64,000 bases of DNA, taken from positions 186,001 to 250,000 of the forward strand of contig CALGAP010000023.1 of the NCBI GenBank assembly GCA_937958995.1, given 5' to 3'. Under the pieces are notes generated by a model, which did no database searches, was not told where the DNA came from, and worked only from the letters and a program-made list of their open reading frames with translations. Each line of letters begins with the position of its first letter. Within the stretch, counting starts at the first letter, position 1. Shown in pieces: positions 27,060 through 36,026 of this stretch. The position numbers and the translations under genes were made by a program. This DNA comes from an uncultured Chitinophagaceae bacterium (lineage in GTDB: Bacteria > Bacteroidota > Bacteroidia > Chitinophagales > Chitinophagaceae).

Positions 27060-27200
27060 GGTTTCGGGTTTCAGGTTGCTGCCGTGCCTTGTGATCGCTG
27101 TTCGAATTTCAGCACCAAACCGACTTGCAGAACCCGAAACCGCTCAAATAGGGTAGCCCACTCTTGAGGGTGAGCCACCTCGGGGTTGGCCGACCCTTAA
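27060..27200. repeat. intergenic inverted-repeat region before the SUI1 gene
   Basis: GGTTTCGGGTT (27060-27070) is the exact complement of AACCCGAAACC (27131-27141). Inside lies GGTTGCTGCCGTGC (27074-27087), almost identical to a segment at 58411-58424. It is followed by GGGT/GGCC/ACC palindromic pieces (27151-27198) resembling those at 42747-42807. Confidence 0.6.
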
Positions 27201-27211
27201 AAAGGAACGTT

Positions 27212-27553
27212 ATGACAAAGAAAAATAAGCCCGATAGCCGGGGATTTGTTTACAGTACTGATCCGGAATTTCGGTTTGAGCAAGAGAATGAGTCGGTGGA
27301 AACACTGCCGCCGGCGCAGCAAAAACTGCGGGTGCGTTTAGAGACAAAGCATCGTGCGGGTAAGGCGGTGACGCTTATCACGGGTTTTGTTGGTAAAGAT
27401 GAAGACCTTGAAGAATTGGGCAAAAAACTGAAAAACTATTGCGGCACCGGCGGCTCGGTAAAAGAGGGTGAAGCCATTATCCAGGGCGACCAGCGCGATA
27501 AGGTGTTGCAATGGTTGCTGAAGAATGGATACACCGACAGTAAGAAGGTGTAA
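27212..27553 (+). CDS. SUI1/YciH-type translation initiation factor
   Basis: 113 residues from ATG 27212; the longer frame from 27164 lies in repeat-like sequence and is rejected. A charged N-terminal tail is followed by the compact eIF1/SUI1 domain (about residues 38-110) with LRVRLETKHRAGKAVTLITG, the KKLKNYCGTGGSVKEG segment and IQGDQRDKVLQWL, all conserved in the family. The bacterial protein binds the small ribosomal subunit and affects start-site fidelity. It converges on icd with only 8 bases between stops. Confidence 0.88.
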   Translation: MTKKNKPDSRGFVYSTDPEFRFEQENESVETLPPAQQKLRVRLETKHRAGKAVTLITGFVGKDEDLEELGKKLKNYCGTGGSVKEGEAIIQGDQRDKVLQWLLKNGYTDSKKV

Positions 27554-27561
27554 GGAGGCGC

Positions 27562-29013
27562 TTATTGTCCTGCGGCCTCGCTATACATTTTCTTATTGCC
27601 TACTTTATTCAAAAGCTCCGATGAACAGATCTTGAAATCACCGCTCAGGCTCACATACAGTCCTAACACATCCTGCTGGTTCAGGGGCAGGTCGTCGATA
27701 CTTTCAAAACGCACATTATATTGGTTTACCAGGTTGGTATAAACAGAACCGGTAGGCCATACCTGGGTACCGCGGTTGCTGATGTTTACGAGATTGAATT
27801 TAACACCTGCATGACGCTGGCATTTTTTTGCCACCACATCGGGTTGATCGGCGCATTCGATGAACATGTCAACGCCCACGATTTTTTCATCTTCCAGTTC
27901 TTTCGAAACCAGCATCGGGTTTTGTTCCAGTTTCATGGGGGTGGGTGTGCCCGGTTTGTTAGGAAGAACGGGGCGCGGATTCAATTGCGGCGTTTTTCCA
28001 AAATTGCTGATGATGGCTTCGGCAAACTGGGTAGTGTTGAGGGCTGGTTTGCTCTTATCGCCAAAATCGCCGGTGCGTACGCCTTGTTCCAAAGTATAAA
28101 GCAAAGCATTTTCGATGATGGCTGCATTGTAGGTTAAGCCCAAATGATGCAGCATCGAAATGCCACTCAGCAAAAGCGCCGTGGGGTTGGCGATATTTTT
28201 TCCTGCAATATCAGGTGCGGTGCCATGCACTGCTTCGAATATGCATATATGATCGCCGATATTGGCGGAGGGGGCAAAACCAAGTCCGCCTACGAGTCCG
28301 GCGCAGAGGTCTGATACGATATCGCCCTGCAGGTTGGTGAGTACAATCACATCAAAATTATCGGGACGGGTTACCAGTTTCATGCAGAGGTCGTCAACAA
28401 TCACATCATCGGCTTTGAGGTGAGGGTATTCTTTGGCCACTTCATAAAAACATTCGAGGAAGAGTCCGTCAGTCAGTTTCATGATATTGGCCTTATGACC
28501 GCAGGTGATGCGTTTGGCATTCTTGGCCGAGGCCATTTCAAAGGCATACCTGATCACCTGCAGACTGCCGGGGCGGGTAATAAAGCGACGGCTCAGGGCC
28601 ACGTCGTGGGTAAGCATATGCTCAATTCCGCCATATGTGTCCTCGATATTTTCCCGCACCACTGTGATGTCTATGGGAATACCGGCCTTGGAGAATACAG
28701 TATCAACGCCGTGGAGGGTCTGAAACGTACGTTTGTTGGCATAGGTATTCCAGGTTTTGCGGGCGGTAACGTTGATGCTCTTAACGCCTTTACCCTTAGG
28801 AGTTTCCATGGGACCTTTGAACAGGATACCCAGTTTTTCGATGGTTTGTTTGGCCTCCGGGGTCATACCATTAGAGAACCCCTTGTCAAACACCCATTTG
28901 CCCATATCTACCAGTTCATATTCCAGGGGAACATTGTTTGCCTTAAAAATAGTCAGAACGGCATCCATAATCTCGGGTCCTATCCCGTCTCCTTTGGCTA
29001 CAGCGATTTTCAT
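27562..29013 (-). CDS. icd: NADP-dependent isocitrate dehydrogenase with C-terminal extension
   Basis: 483 residues. The isocitrate/isopropylmalate dehydrogenase fold covers about residues 1-335 (GDGIGPEI, VVRENIEDTYGGIEH, DDLCMKLV, TNLQGDIVSDL, AVHGTAPDIAGKNIANPTA). An extension of about 140 residues follows a Pro-rich hinge. This matches the longer isocitrate dehydrogenase form known from some alpha-proteobacteria and Bacteroidota. It makes 2-oxoglutarate in the TCA cycle. The cofactor choice is by family, not from a residue I can prove. A full promoter is visible upstream. Confidence 0.9.
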   Translation of the reverse strand: MKIAVAKGDGIGPEIMDAVLTIFKANNVPLEYELVDMGKWVFDKGFSNGMTPEAKQTIEKLGILFKGPMETPKGKGVKSINVTARKTWNTYANKRTFQTLHGVDTVFSKAGIPIDITVVRENIEDTYGGIEHMLTHDVALSRRFITRPGSLQVIRYAFEMASAKNAKRITCGHKANIMKLTDGLFLECFYEVAKEYPHLKADDVIVDDLCMKLVTRPDNFDVIVLTNLQGDIVSDLCAGLVGGLGFAPSANIGDHICIFEAVHGTAPDIAGKNIANPTALLLSGISMLHHLGLTYNAAIIENALLYTLEQGVRTGDFGDKSKPALNTTQFAEAIISNFGKTPQLNPRPVLPNKPGTPTPMKLEQNPMLVSKELEDEKIVGVDMFIECADQPDVVAKKCQRHAGVKFNLVNISNRGTQVWPTGSVYTNLVNQYNVRFESIDDLPLNQQDVLGLYVSLSGDFKICSSELLNKVGNKKMYSEAAGQ

Positions 29014-29064
29014 ATAGAGAAGTTATTATTTTAAAAATTCGGGTAAAATAGTATTACCGGGCGG

Positions 29065-29094
29065 GCAAAATTAGCACCATGTCTCCTAATTCAA
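29065..29094 (-). promoter_or_regulatory. promoter of icd (TTG-N18-TAATTTTGC)
   Basis: On the minus strand TTG (29092-29094) and the perfect -7 element TAATTTTGC (29065-29073) are 18 bases apart; the leader would be about 45 bases. Confidence 0.55.
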
Positions 29095-29160
29095 CACAAA
29101 ACCTGAAAAATCACTATATAAGGGTATCAAAATTTATTATCTTTAGCCAAACCCATAGCG

Positions 29161-29547
29161 ATGGTATCGAAGATTTCTGAAGGTATTGAGATCAGCGTAG
29201 AAACTTTTTACCAACCGGATTATTCCAACCCGGTTTCGGGTGAATATATGTTTGCGTATCGTATCACCATAGAGAATCGCAATAATTTTCCCGTCAAACT
29301 GCATCGCCGTCATTGGTATATCACCGACAGCAATGGCAGCAACCGCGAGGTAGAAGGTGAAGGTGTTGTAGGTGTTCAACCTACGCTGCAGCCTGGCGAG
29401 CGTTACCAATACGTAAGCGGCTGTAATTTGCGTAGCGAGATGGGTAAAATGCACGGCACTTACTTAATGGAAAACCTGCATAACAAAACAACTTTTGAAG
29501 TAAACATCCCCGTGTTTGAAATGATCGTGCCGTTTAAGATGAACTGA
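29161..29547 (+). CDS. apaG: ApaG domain protein
   Basis: 128 residues, the full length of the single-domain ApaG family (immunoglobulin-like beta fold). Recognisable are FAYRITIENRNNFPVKLHRRHWYITD, the pyrophosphate-binding-like loop EGEGVVGVQP, LQPGERYQYVSGC, and GTYLMEN. The family is linked to divalent cation and diadenosine tetraphosphate phenotypes in enterobacteria; the biochemical role here is not known. A -7-like TATCTTTA lies at 29138-29145. Confidence 0.92.
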   Translation: MVSKISEGIEISVETFYQPDYSNPVSGEYMFAYRITIENRNNFPVKLHRRHWYITDSNGSNREVEGEGVVGVQPTLQPGERYQYVSGCNLRSEMGKMHGTYLMENLHNKTTFEVNIPVFEMIVPFKMN

Positions 29548-29568
29548 TGTAAAAAATGATCTGAAAAT

Positions 29569-29615
29569 AAAAATCCGAAATTCGAAACAATACAAATTCG
29601 AATTTCGGATTTTTT
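29569..29615. terminator. bidirectional terminator between apaG and the OPT gene
   Basis: A perfect 18-bp stem (29569-29586 with 29597-29614; core ATCCGAAATTCGAA) has A-rich and T-rich flanks. It serves the convergent apaG and OPT transporter genes. The core resembles the gldKLMN terminator. Confidence 0.9.
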
Positions 29616-29635
29616 GTTTTTGGGTTTATTGCAAG

Positions 29636-31684
29636 TTATACCTGCGGCAATTCAGTTTTCTTCATACCATTTCTGTACAACATCCAGCCCATCAGTGCAA
29701 AGAAAGCCAGCCCGAGTATAAAGAATCCTATTTCTCCCATATTCTCAACCAGGAAATGTTCTGCGCTGAGTTTGCCGAGGAAGTTAGCGGTAGATTCGGG
29801 AATCTGCAAAAAGGCAAATAATACGCCCATTAAAGCGCCGCCCGCAACCAGGCCGGTTGCAAACAGGTTGCCTTTCTCCAGGTCTTCTTCTCCTTCGTGC
29901 TGGGGCGCCTGGCCTTTTCTCTTCTTGATATTGTCGACCACACCGCGAATAGCGCCACCAATAAAGATGGGCAGGGTAGTGGAGAGCGGGAGATATACAC
30001 CAATTGCAAAACTCAACGCTTTGATACCGCAAAGCTCAACCACTATTGCAAGAAAGGCGCCTACAATTACAAAATTCCAGTCGAGGTTGAAAGAAAGTAT
30101 GCCTTTTACCAGTGTGGCCATCAACGTTGCCTGTGGAGCATTGTATACCGTGCCTATTGCATGCTTCACACCCTGCTCGGCCTGTGCCGCTGAAGGTATG
30201 TCCAGTGTTTTTACAGTAAATCCAATAGCTATTGCCGACACGATAGCGCCGACAAACAATGCCAGTTGCTGGTACCTCGGTGTGGCACCTACGATATAAC
30301 CTGTTTTCAAATCCTGCGAAGTGGCGCCGGCATTGGCAGCAGCAATACACACCATACCACCTACCACGAGGGCCATCGGTTCGTAGATTTTTCCGCTCCA
30401 GCCTACCGCAACAAATATGAGGCAGGTTGCCATTATAGTAGCGATGGTCATACCACTGATGGGGTTGTTGGTAGTTCCCACCAGGCCCACAATGCGCGAT
30501 GATACCGTTACAAAGAATGCACCGAACACAACGATCAGAACACCCAGCAACAGCCGGTTGAAAATGGAATCGCCGGGAATGATTGACAGCAGTGAAATGA
30601 GAATAACCAATGCAATGCTGCCAAACAAAACCACTTTCATGCTGAGATCGCGTTCAGTACGCAGGCGGGTATCAGCCCCTTTCACTTTCACAGATCCCAC
30701 GCTTTCTTTGAATGAAGAAACGATGGTGGGCAGCGTTTTGATCAACGTTATGAAACCACCCGCCGCTACGGCACCCGCACCAATCTGGCGAATATACGCG
30801 CGGTAAATAGCTTCGGCTTTGTCTGCAAAAGTTTGCGTAACCGGATCCCATGCACCCGAACCCCTTGTAGGTTGCGACAGATCGGTGATTAAACCCAGTT
30901 TCAGTTGTTGCATAGCGATGGTAACATCCGGAATCAGCGATGCCAGCAAGGGCTGCATCACCAGCCAGCTGAGCACTGAGCCAGCCACCAGCACGCCTGA
31001 AATTTTCGGCCCGATGATATAACCCACCCCCATGTATTCGGGAGTGATGTCTGCCGCCACTTTCGCGCCGGGGAAATACCTGTTGGCGCCCGTGCTGAAC
31101 GAGACAGTTTCTGCAATCACCTTAAACATTTTCTGCAAAAGCGCATAGGCAAAGGCAAAGCCCAAACCCTGGAATGCAGTCTTCGCAAACTCGCCGCCAC
31201 GCTCACCGGCTTTCAAAACCGATGCGCAGGCGGTTCCTTCAGGATAGGGCAATGTGCCATGTTCTTTCACAATCAGCGATCGCCGAAGCGGTATCATCAT
31301 CAGCGTGCCCAGCATACCACCGAAGATGGCCAGGATAAAGATCACACCATAATCGAAGAAGTTGGCGGAGTCGGCTGAAGACAAAAACAAAAAACCCGGA
31401 AGCGTAAACACTACACCCGCTGCAATACTCTCACCCGCAGAGCCGGTGGTTTGTATGATATTATTTTCAAGAATGGTCGTTTTAAACAATCGTCTTCCCA
31501 ATGTAATGGCAATAACCGCAATAGGAATGGAAGCACTCACCGTTAAGCCCGCCTTCAATGCGAGGTAAACGGTGGAGGCTCCAAAAAGAATTCCGAAAAT
31601 ACTTCCCATCACCAGTGCCTTCACCGTAAACTCCTTAACGTTGGCTTCCGGCGCAACAAAAGGCCTGAAATTCGTTTCTGACAT
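29636..31684 (-). CDS. OPT family oligopeptide transporter
   Basis: 682 residues with about 14-16 hydrophobic helices. The N-terminal signature KALVMGSIFGILFGASTVYLALKAGLT-like segment and the NNPISGMTIATI stretch are typical of the bacterial OPT group. Members move oligopeptides or metal-chelate conjugates across the inner membrane by proton coupling. The POT transporter gene is upstream on the same strand with a 35-base gap, so the two probably form one peptide-uptake operon. Confidence 0.88.
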   Translation of the reverse strand: MSETNFRPFVAPEANVKEFTVKALVMGSIFGILFGASTVYLALKAGLTVSASIPIAVIAITLGRRLFKTTILENNIIQTTGSAGESIAAGVVFTLPGFLFLSSADSANFFDYGVIFILAIFGGMLGTLMMIPLRRSLIVKEHGTLPYPEGTACASVLKAGERGGEFAKTAFQGLGFAFAYALLQKMFKVIAETVSFSTGANRYFPGAKVAADITPEYMGVGYIIGPKISGVLVAGSVLSWLVMQPLLASLIPDVTIAMQQLKLGLITDLSQPTRGSGAWDPVTQTFADKAEAIYRAYIRQIGAGAVAAGGFITLIKTLPTIVSSFKESVGSVKVKGADTRLRTERDLSMKVVLFGSIALVILISLLSIIPGDSIFNRLLLGVLIVVFGAFFVTVSSRIVGLVGTTNNPISGMTIATIMATCLIFVAVGWSGKIYEPMALVVGGMVCIAAANAGATSQDLKTGYIVGATPRYQQLALFVGAIVSAIAIGFTVKTLDIPSAAQAEQGVKHAIGTVYNAPQATLMATLVKGILSFNLDWNFVIVGAFLAIVVELCGIKALSFAIGVYLPLSTTLPIFIGGAIRGVVDNIKKRKGQAPQHEGEEDLEKGNLFATGLVAGGALMGVLFAFLQIPESTANFLGKLSAEHFLVENMGEIGFFILGLAFFALMGWMLYRNGMKKTELPQV

Positions 31685-31719
31685 ATTGAGCAGTTTATTT
31701 TGAGAGGATATTCATTTAC

Positions 31720-33456
31720 CTATTTCACATTACCCATTCTTTTCTCCATCCAGTACGAAATCATGAACAATAATACAGCAGCTACACCGCTGAGTACTAC
31801 AAACACCATAAAGAAATCGTAGAGATTGTTGATCTCGTAACCGATGAACCGGGTGGTATGGCCATCGCCGGGTAGTAAGGCTGCCAGCTTGCCGCCAAAC
31901 TTGTTGGCAACGGCATTGCTCAGGAACCATACCCCCATCAGGATAGAGGCAAAACGTGCGGGAGCCAGTTTGTTTACCAATGAAAGTCCGATGGGAGAAA
32001 GACAAAGCTCGCCGATAGTATGCAACAAATAAAGACCGATCAGCCAAAGCATGCTGATGGGTTCTGTTACATCTTTCACGGCATAAGCAATCAGGATATA
32101 GCCGAGCATCAGCATCACCAGTCCAAGCGCCTGCTTTTTGGGAGAAGTAGGTTCCAGGTTTCTTTTACCCAATGCCTGCCATACCTGGGCCAGCACGGGC
32201 GCCATAATGATCAGCCACATGGAGTTAACGCTGTTGAACCAGCTGGCAGGAATTTCTTCCAGGTTATAGGCAGTGCCTTGTATGAAATGATAAATAGCGA
32301 GCACCACCGCCCCGATGGCCAGCGTGGCAAAAATTCTTTTCAGCTCCACGGGTATTTCCATCATGCGCTGCAGTATGTAGTAGAGCAAGGCTGCCAGCGC
32401 AGTGATCAGCAATATCACCGTTCCTAAGTTGGTGTTGATGGAATAAGCACGATCAGTATTATCGCGGGCAAACAAAGTGAGCGAGGAACCTGCCTGCTCA
32501 AACGCGGCCCAGAAAAATATCACGAAGAAAGCGCTGATGAAGATTACGATCACTTTGCCGCGCTCGATGGAGGTAAGTGATTTATCAGTGATGATCAAAC
32601 CGCAAATCGCTATGGGAATGCCGTATATAAACGAACCGATCCAGTCCATTTCGAGCAGGAATCGGAAGGCTAGCACTGCGGCCAGTCCCACCACCGACCA
32701 GATAGCCACTTGCGTCATCGAAGCTGCCGTGGTTTCGGGTTTGGCCGAAGCTGCATCCTGGCTTTCCGATTCTCTTGCCTTATTGGGTAAAATGCCGATA
32801 CCTTTTCCGCTTGGATCCACCACATATTTATCCTTCAGCCAGATAAAGGCCAGCGTACCCACCAGCATGGCTATGCCCGCCGCAAAAAAGGCCCACTTGA
32901 AAGCGCCCAATACGGGCACGCCGGGCTCGGAATATTTTTCCCCCAAACCACCGCAGATCAGCGGACCAATGAAGGCGCCGAGGTTGATACCCATGTAAAA
33001 AATGGTATAGGCCGAATCCAGCCGCCGGTCGCCCTGCGGATACAGCTGTCCCACCATGGTGGAAATATTGGGTTTGAAAAGTCCCATACCCAGGATCAAT
33101 ACCACCAGCCCCACCCACATAATGCCGTGCGACAACGGAATGTTTTCACACAATGAGCCGCTGATAAACATGATGAACTGGCCTATGGCCATTAAAAAAC
33201 CGCCGACAATGATAGAGCGGCGGTTACCCCAAAAGCGGTCAGCGATATATCCTCCGAAAATCGGTGTCAGCCAGATTAAGCCGGTATAGCTGCCATACAC
33301 ACCGTCTTGCGCATAACTTTTATCGTATTGTAAAGCGGTCACTACATACAACACCAGCAATGCACGCATACCATAGTAACTGAACCGCTCCCACATTTCC
33401 GTAAAAAACAGGACAAATAAACCCTTTGGGTGTTTACCAGGGGCAGGTAGATTCAT
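31720..33456 (-). CDS. POT family proton-dependent di/tripeptide transporter
   Basis: 578 residues with 12 or more membrane helices. The family signatures are present: FTEMWERFSYYGMRALLVLY (the ExxER proton-coupling motif in EMWERFSYYGMR), GGYIADRFWGNRR, FMGINLGAFIGP-like FYMGINLGAFIGPL, and a late TIGELCLSPIGLSLV segment. A cytoplasmic loop at about residues 210-250 is rich in Ser/Ala/Glu. The protein imports short peptides. It is upstream of and cotranscribed with the OPT transporter. Confidence 0.92.
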   Translation of the reverse strand: MNLPAPGKHPKGLFVLFFTEMWERFSYYGMRALLVLYVVTALQYDKSYAQDGVYGSYTGLIWLTPIFGGYIADRFWGNRRSIIVGGFLMAIGQFIMFISGSLCENIPLSHGIMWVGLVVLILGMGLFKPNISTMVGQLYPQGDRRLDSAYTIFYMGINLGAFIGPLICGGLGEKYSEPGVPVLGAFKWAFFAAGIAMLVGTLAFIWLKDKYVVDPSGKGIGILPNKARESESQDAASAKPETTAASMTQVAIWSVVGLAAVLAFRFLLEMDWIGSFIYGIPIAICGLIITDKSLTSIERGKVIVIFISAFFVIFFWAAFEQAGSSLTLFARDNTDRAYSINTNLGTVILLITALAALLYYILQRMMEIPVELKRIFATLAIGAVVLAIYHFIQGTAYNLEEIPASWFNSVNSMWLIIMAPVLAQVWQALGKRNLEPTSPKKQALGLVMLMLGYILIAYAVKDVTEPISMLWLIGLYLLHTIGELCLSPIGLSLVNKLAPARFASILMGVWFLSNAVANKFGGKLAALLPGDGHTTRFIGYEINNLYDFFMVFVVLSGVAAVLLFMISYWMEKRMGNVK

Positions 33457-33586
33457 AGCAGAGTTTTTGTTTTTGCAATCGTTGCAGCAGTATTTTCCGA
33501 CCCAAAATAATGATTAATTCCTATTAGTTATCAGCGGGATAATTAAAATTTGGCAACCCGGGCTGAATTCCGAAATTCGCCCCACT

Positions 33587-34867
33587 ATGAATATCTTGTT
33601 ATTAGGCTCTGGTGGCAGGGAACATGCACTGGCCTGGAAACTAACGCAAAGCAGGCAATGCGATCATCTCTACATTGCGCCGGGCAATGCGGGTACTGCG
33701 CAGCTGGGTACCAATGTACCAATGAAAGTGACCGATTTTGATGCCATCAAGGATTTTGTTGTCGAAAACAAGATCGGTATGGTGGTGGTAGGCCCCGAAG
33801 AACCATTGGTAAAAGGCATCGTTGATGAGTTTCGAAAAGATGCCAAAGTAAAGGAGGTGATGGTAATCGGTCCCTCGCAGTATGGCGCGCAACTGGAAGG
33901 CAGTAAAGCATTTGCCAAAAAATTCATGATGCGCCATGGCATACCCACAGCCAGGTACCGCGAGTTTGATGCTTCCAACTACGAAGAAGGCGCACCGTAT
34001 TTACAGCAACACCAACTGCCCATTGTGCTGAAAGCTGATGGTCTTGCCGCCGGAAAAGGCGTGCTCATCTGTCAATCGCACCTCGAAGCCATTGCCGAGT
34101 TTGAGCTCATGATACAGCAAAGCAAGTTTGGCGATGCCGGTAAAAAAGTGGTGGTGGAAGAATTTCTCGAAGGCATTGAACTGAGTGTTTTCGTAATAAC
34201 CGATGGCAAAAACTATGTGCTGCTGCCCGAGGCAAAAGACTACAAACGCATTGGCGAGGGCGATACCGGCCTCAACACCGGCGGTATGGGAGCAGTAAGT
34301 CCCGTGCCTTTTGCCGACAAGGCCTTTATGCAAAAAGTGGAGGAAAAAATCATCATACCCACTGTAAAAGGTCTTGAAAAGGAAAATATAGACTACAAGG
34401 GCTTTATATTTTTTGGCTTAATAAAAGTGGGCGATGAGCCTTATGTGATCGAATACAACTGCCGTCTCGGTGACCCTGAAACCGAAGTCATCCTGCCCCG
34501 CCTTAAAAACGACCTGGTGGATTTGCTGATAGCCACCGCGCAAGGCAACCTGCATTCGGTGAAAATTGAAAAAGATGAACGCACTGCCTGCACTATTATG
34601 GCGGTGAGTGGCGGTTATCCCGGTTCGTTTGAAAAGGGATTTGCCATCAGCGGACTGGATCAGCCTTTGGAAGAAGACAGCCTGGTATTTCATGCGGGCA
34701 CCAGGCAGGAGAATGGTAATGTGGTGACCGCAGGCGGACGCGTGTTGTGCGTTACCTCGTACAGCAACAAGATCAGCAATGCCGCCAAAAAATCGAGGCA
34801 TGTGCTGGAGCAGATCAATTTCGAAGGAATGTACTACCGCCGCGATATAGGTTACGAGTTTGAATGA
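33587..34867 (+). CDS. purD: phosphoribosylamine--glycine ligase
   Basis: 426 residues in the usual four-domain ATP-grasp layout: N-domain with LLLGSGGREHALAW and APGNAGT, PSQYGAQLEGSKAFAK, ATP-grasp core with VLKADGLAAGKGV, and LNTGGMGAVSPV, EYNCRLGDPETEV. It makes glycinamide ribonucleotide, step two of purine synthesis. The gene is followed 12 bases later by tryptophan dioxygenase. Confidence 0.97.
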   Translation: MNILLLGSGGREHALAWKLTQSRQCDHLYIAPGNAGTAQLGTNVPMKVTDFDAIKDFVVENKIGMVVVGPEEPLVKGIVDEFRKDAKVKEVMVIGPSQYGAQLEGSKAFAKKFMMRHGIPTARYREFDASNYEEGAPYLQQHQLPIVLKADGLAAGKGVLICQSHLEAIAEFELMIQQSKFGDAGKKVVVEEFLEGIELSVFVITDGKNYVLLPEAKDYKRIGEGDTGLNTGGMGAVSPVPFADKAFMQKVEEKIIIPTVKGLEKENIDYKGFIFFGLIKVGDEPYVIEYNCRLGDPETEVILPRLKNDLVDLLIATAQGNLHSVKIEKDERTACTIMAVSGGYPGSFEKGFAISGLDQPLEEDSLVFHAGTRQENGNVVTAGGRVLCVTSYSNKISNAAKKSRHVLEQINFEGMYYRRDIGYEFE

Positions 34868-34879
34868 AAAAAGAATGTC

Positions 34880-35878
34880 ATGTCAGTACCGGTTCATTAC
34901 AGCGATTACCTGCAGTTAGACAAAATACTGAATGCGCAGGCGCCCGAGAGCGTGAAGCACAACCAGCCTGCCCACGATGAAATGTTGTTTATCGTGATTC
35001 ACCAGGCTTATGAACTCTGGTTCAAACAGCTGTTATACGAGGTGGATTCGGTGGCGGCCATTATGAAAAAGCCATCACTGAATGATAATTCCCCGGAACT
35101 GCAGACAGTGGTTCACCGATTGAGCCGCACCGTTACCATCCTGAAACTGGCCGTGCACCAGATTGATGTGATGGAGACCATGACCCCTATGGATTTCCTG
35201 GATTTCCGCGATATGCTGCGTCCCGCGTCGGGTTTCCAGAGCTGGCAGTTCAAGGCGCTGGAAGCGAGGCTGGGACTGAAATACCAGCAGCGGCACGCGC
35301 AGGAATACTATATTTCCCAACTGCGTCCCGAACATGTGGAGCTGATCAGGAAGGCCGAAAGCGAGAAAAGCCTGCTGGAACTGGTGAATGCCTGGCTGGA
35401 GCGCATGCCCTTTGTGACCCCGGAATTCTGGATCCAGTACCGAGAAGCCTATTTTGCCAGCCTGGCCGAGGCAGAGTTGGGAAACAGGGAGCTGTTTGAC
35501 CAGGTGTTTGCCGATGGACCAGCCAATGCCGACCGCCAGCTGTCGCCGCAGGCCTGCCGGGCAGCAGTTTTCATTATGCTGTATAGAGGTTATCCTATAC
35601 TGCAACTGCCTTTTCAGTTGCTCAACAACCTGCTTGAAATAGACGAACAACTCAGCACCTGGCGCTATCGGCATATGAACATGGTGCATCGCATGATCGG
35701 CACGCGTATTGGTACTGGTGGCAGCACCGGAAAAGACTACCTGAAAGGTGCATTAGACAAGCATTATATTTTCACAGAAATAGCCCGGCTTACGAGTTTT
35801 CTTATAGAGCGTAGAAAATTACCCGCACTAAACCCGGAAATGGAAAAGCGATTGGGATTTGTGTTGCGTGTACCGTAG
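34880..35878 (+). CDS. kynA: tryptophan 2,3-dioxygenase
   Basis: 332 residues, all alpha-helical. The distal His region is in NQPAHDEMLFIVIHQAYELWFKQ-like sequence near residue 33 and the heme-binding His is in YRHMNMVHRMIG (about residue 265). The substrate loop GTGGSTGKDYL is intact. The enzyme opens the indole ring to N-formylkynurenine, the first step of the kynurenine route. No other kynurenine gene is adjacent, but nadC at 26207 works at the end of the quinolinate route. It probably shares a transcript with purD. Confidence 0.93.
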   Translation: MSVPVHYSDYLQLDKILNAQAPESVKHNQPAHDEMLFIVIHQAYELWFKQLLYEVDSVAAIMKKPSLNDNSPELQTVVHRLSRTVTILKLAVHQIDVMETMTPMDFLDFRDMLRPASGFQSWQFKALEARLGLKYQQRHAQEYYISQLRPEHVELIRKAESEKSLLELVNAWLERMPFVTPEFWIQYREAYFASLAEAELGNRELFDQVFADGPANADRQLSPQACRAAVFIMLYRGYPILQLPFQLLNNLLEIDEQLSTWRYRHMNMVHRMIGTRIGTGGSTGKDYLKGALDKHYIFTEIARLTSFLIERRKLPALNPEMEKRLGFVLRVP

Positions 35879-35958
35879 GAAAAATGTGAGTGAAATTACA
35901 ATTAAGCCATAGCAAATACGTTAAGTGAATCAGCATGTATGCAATCTGAAATCACGCT

Positions 35959-35990
35959 TTGTTATTTCGGATTATTTACTTCAATTTTGC
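35959..35990 (+). promoter_or_regulatory. promoter of the mreBCD-pbp2-rodA operon
   Basis: TTG at 35959-35961, 20-base spacer, CAATTTTGC at 35982-35990 (one mismatch to TAnnTTTGC). It lies 36 bases before the mreB ATG. Confidence 0.55.
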
Positions 35991-36026
35991 AGGCATTATA
36001 TTCAATCCAAAATCTGACCATTTAAA

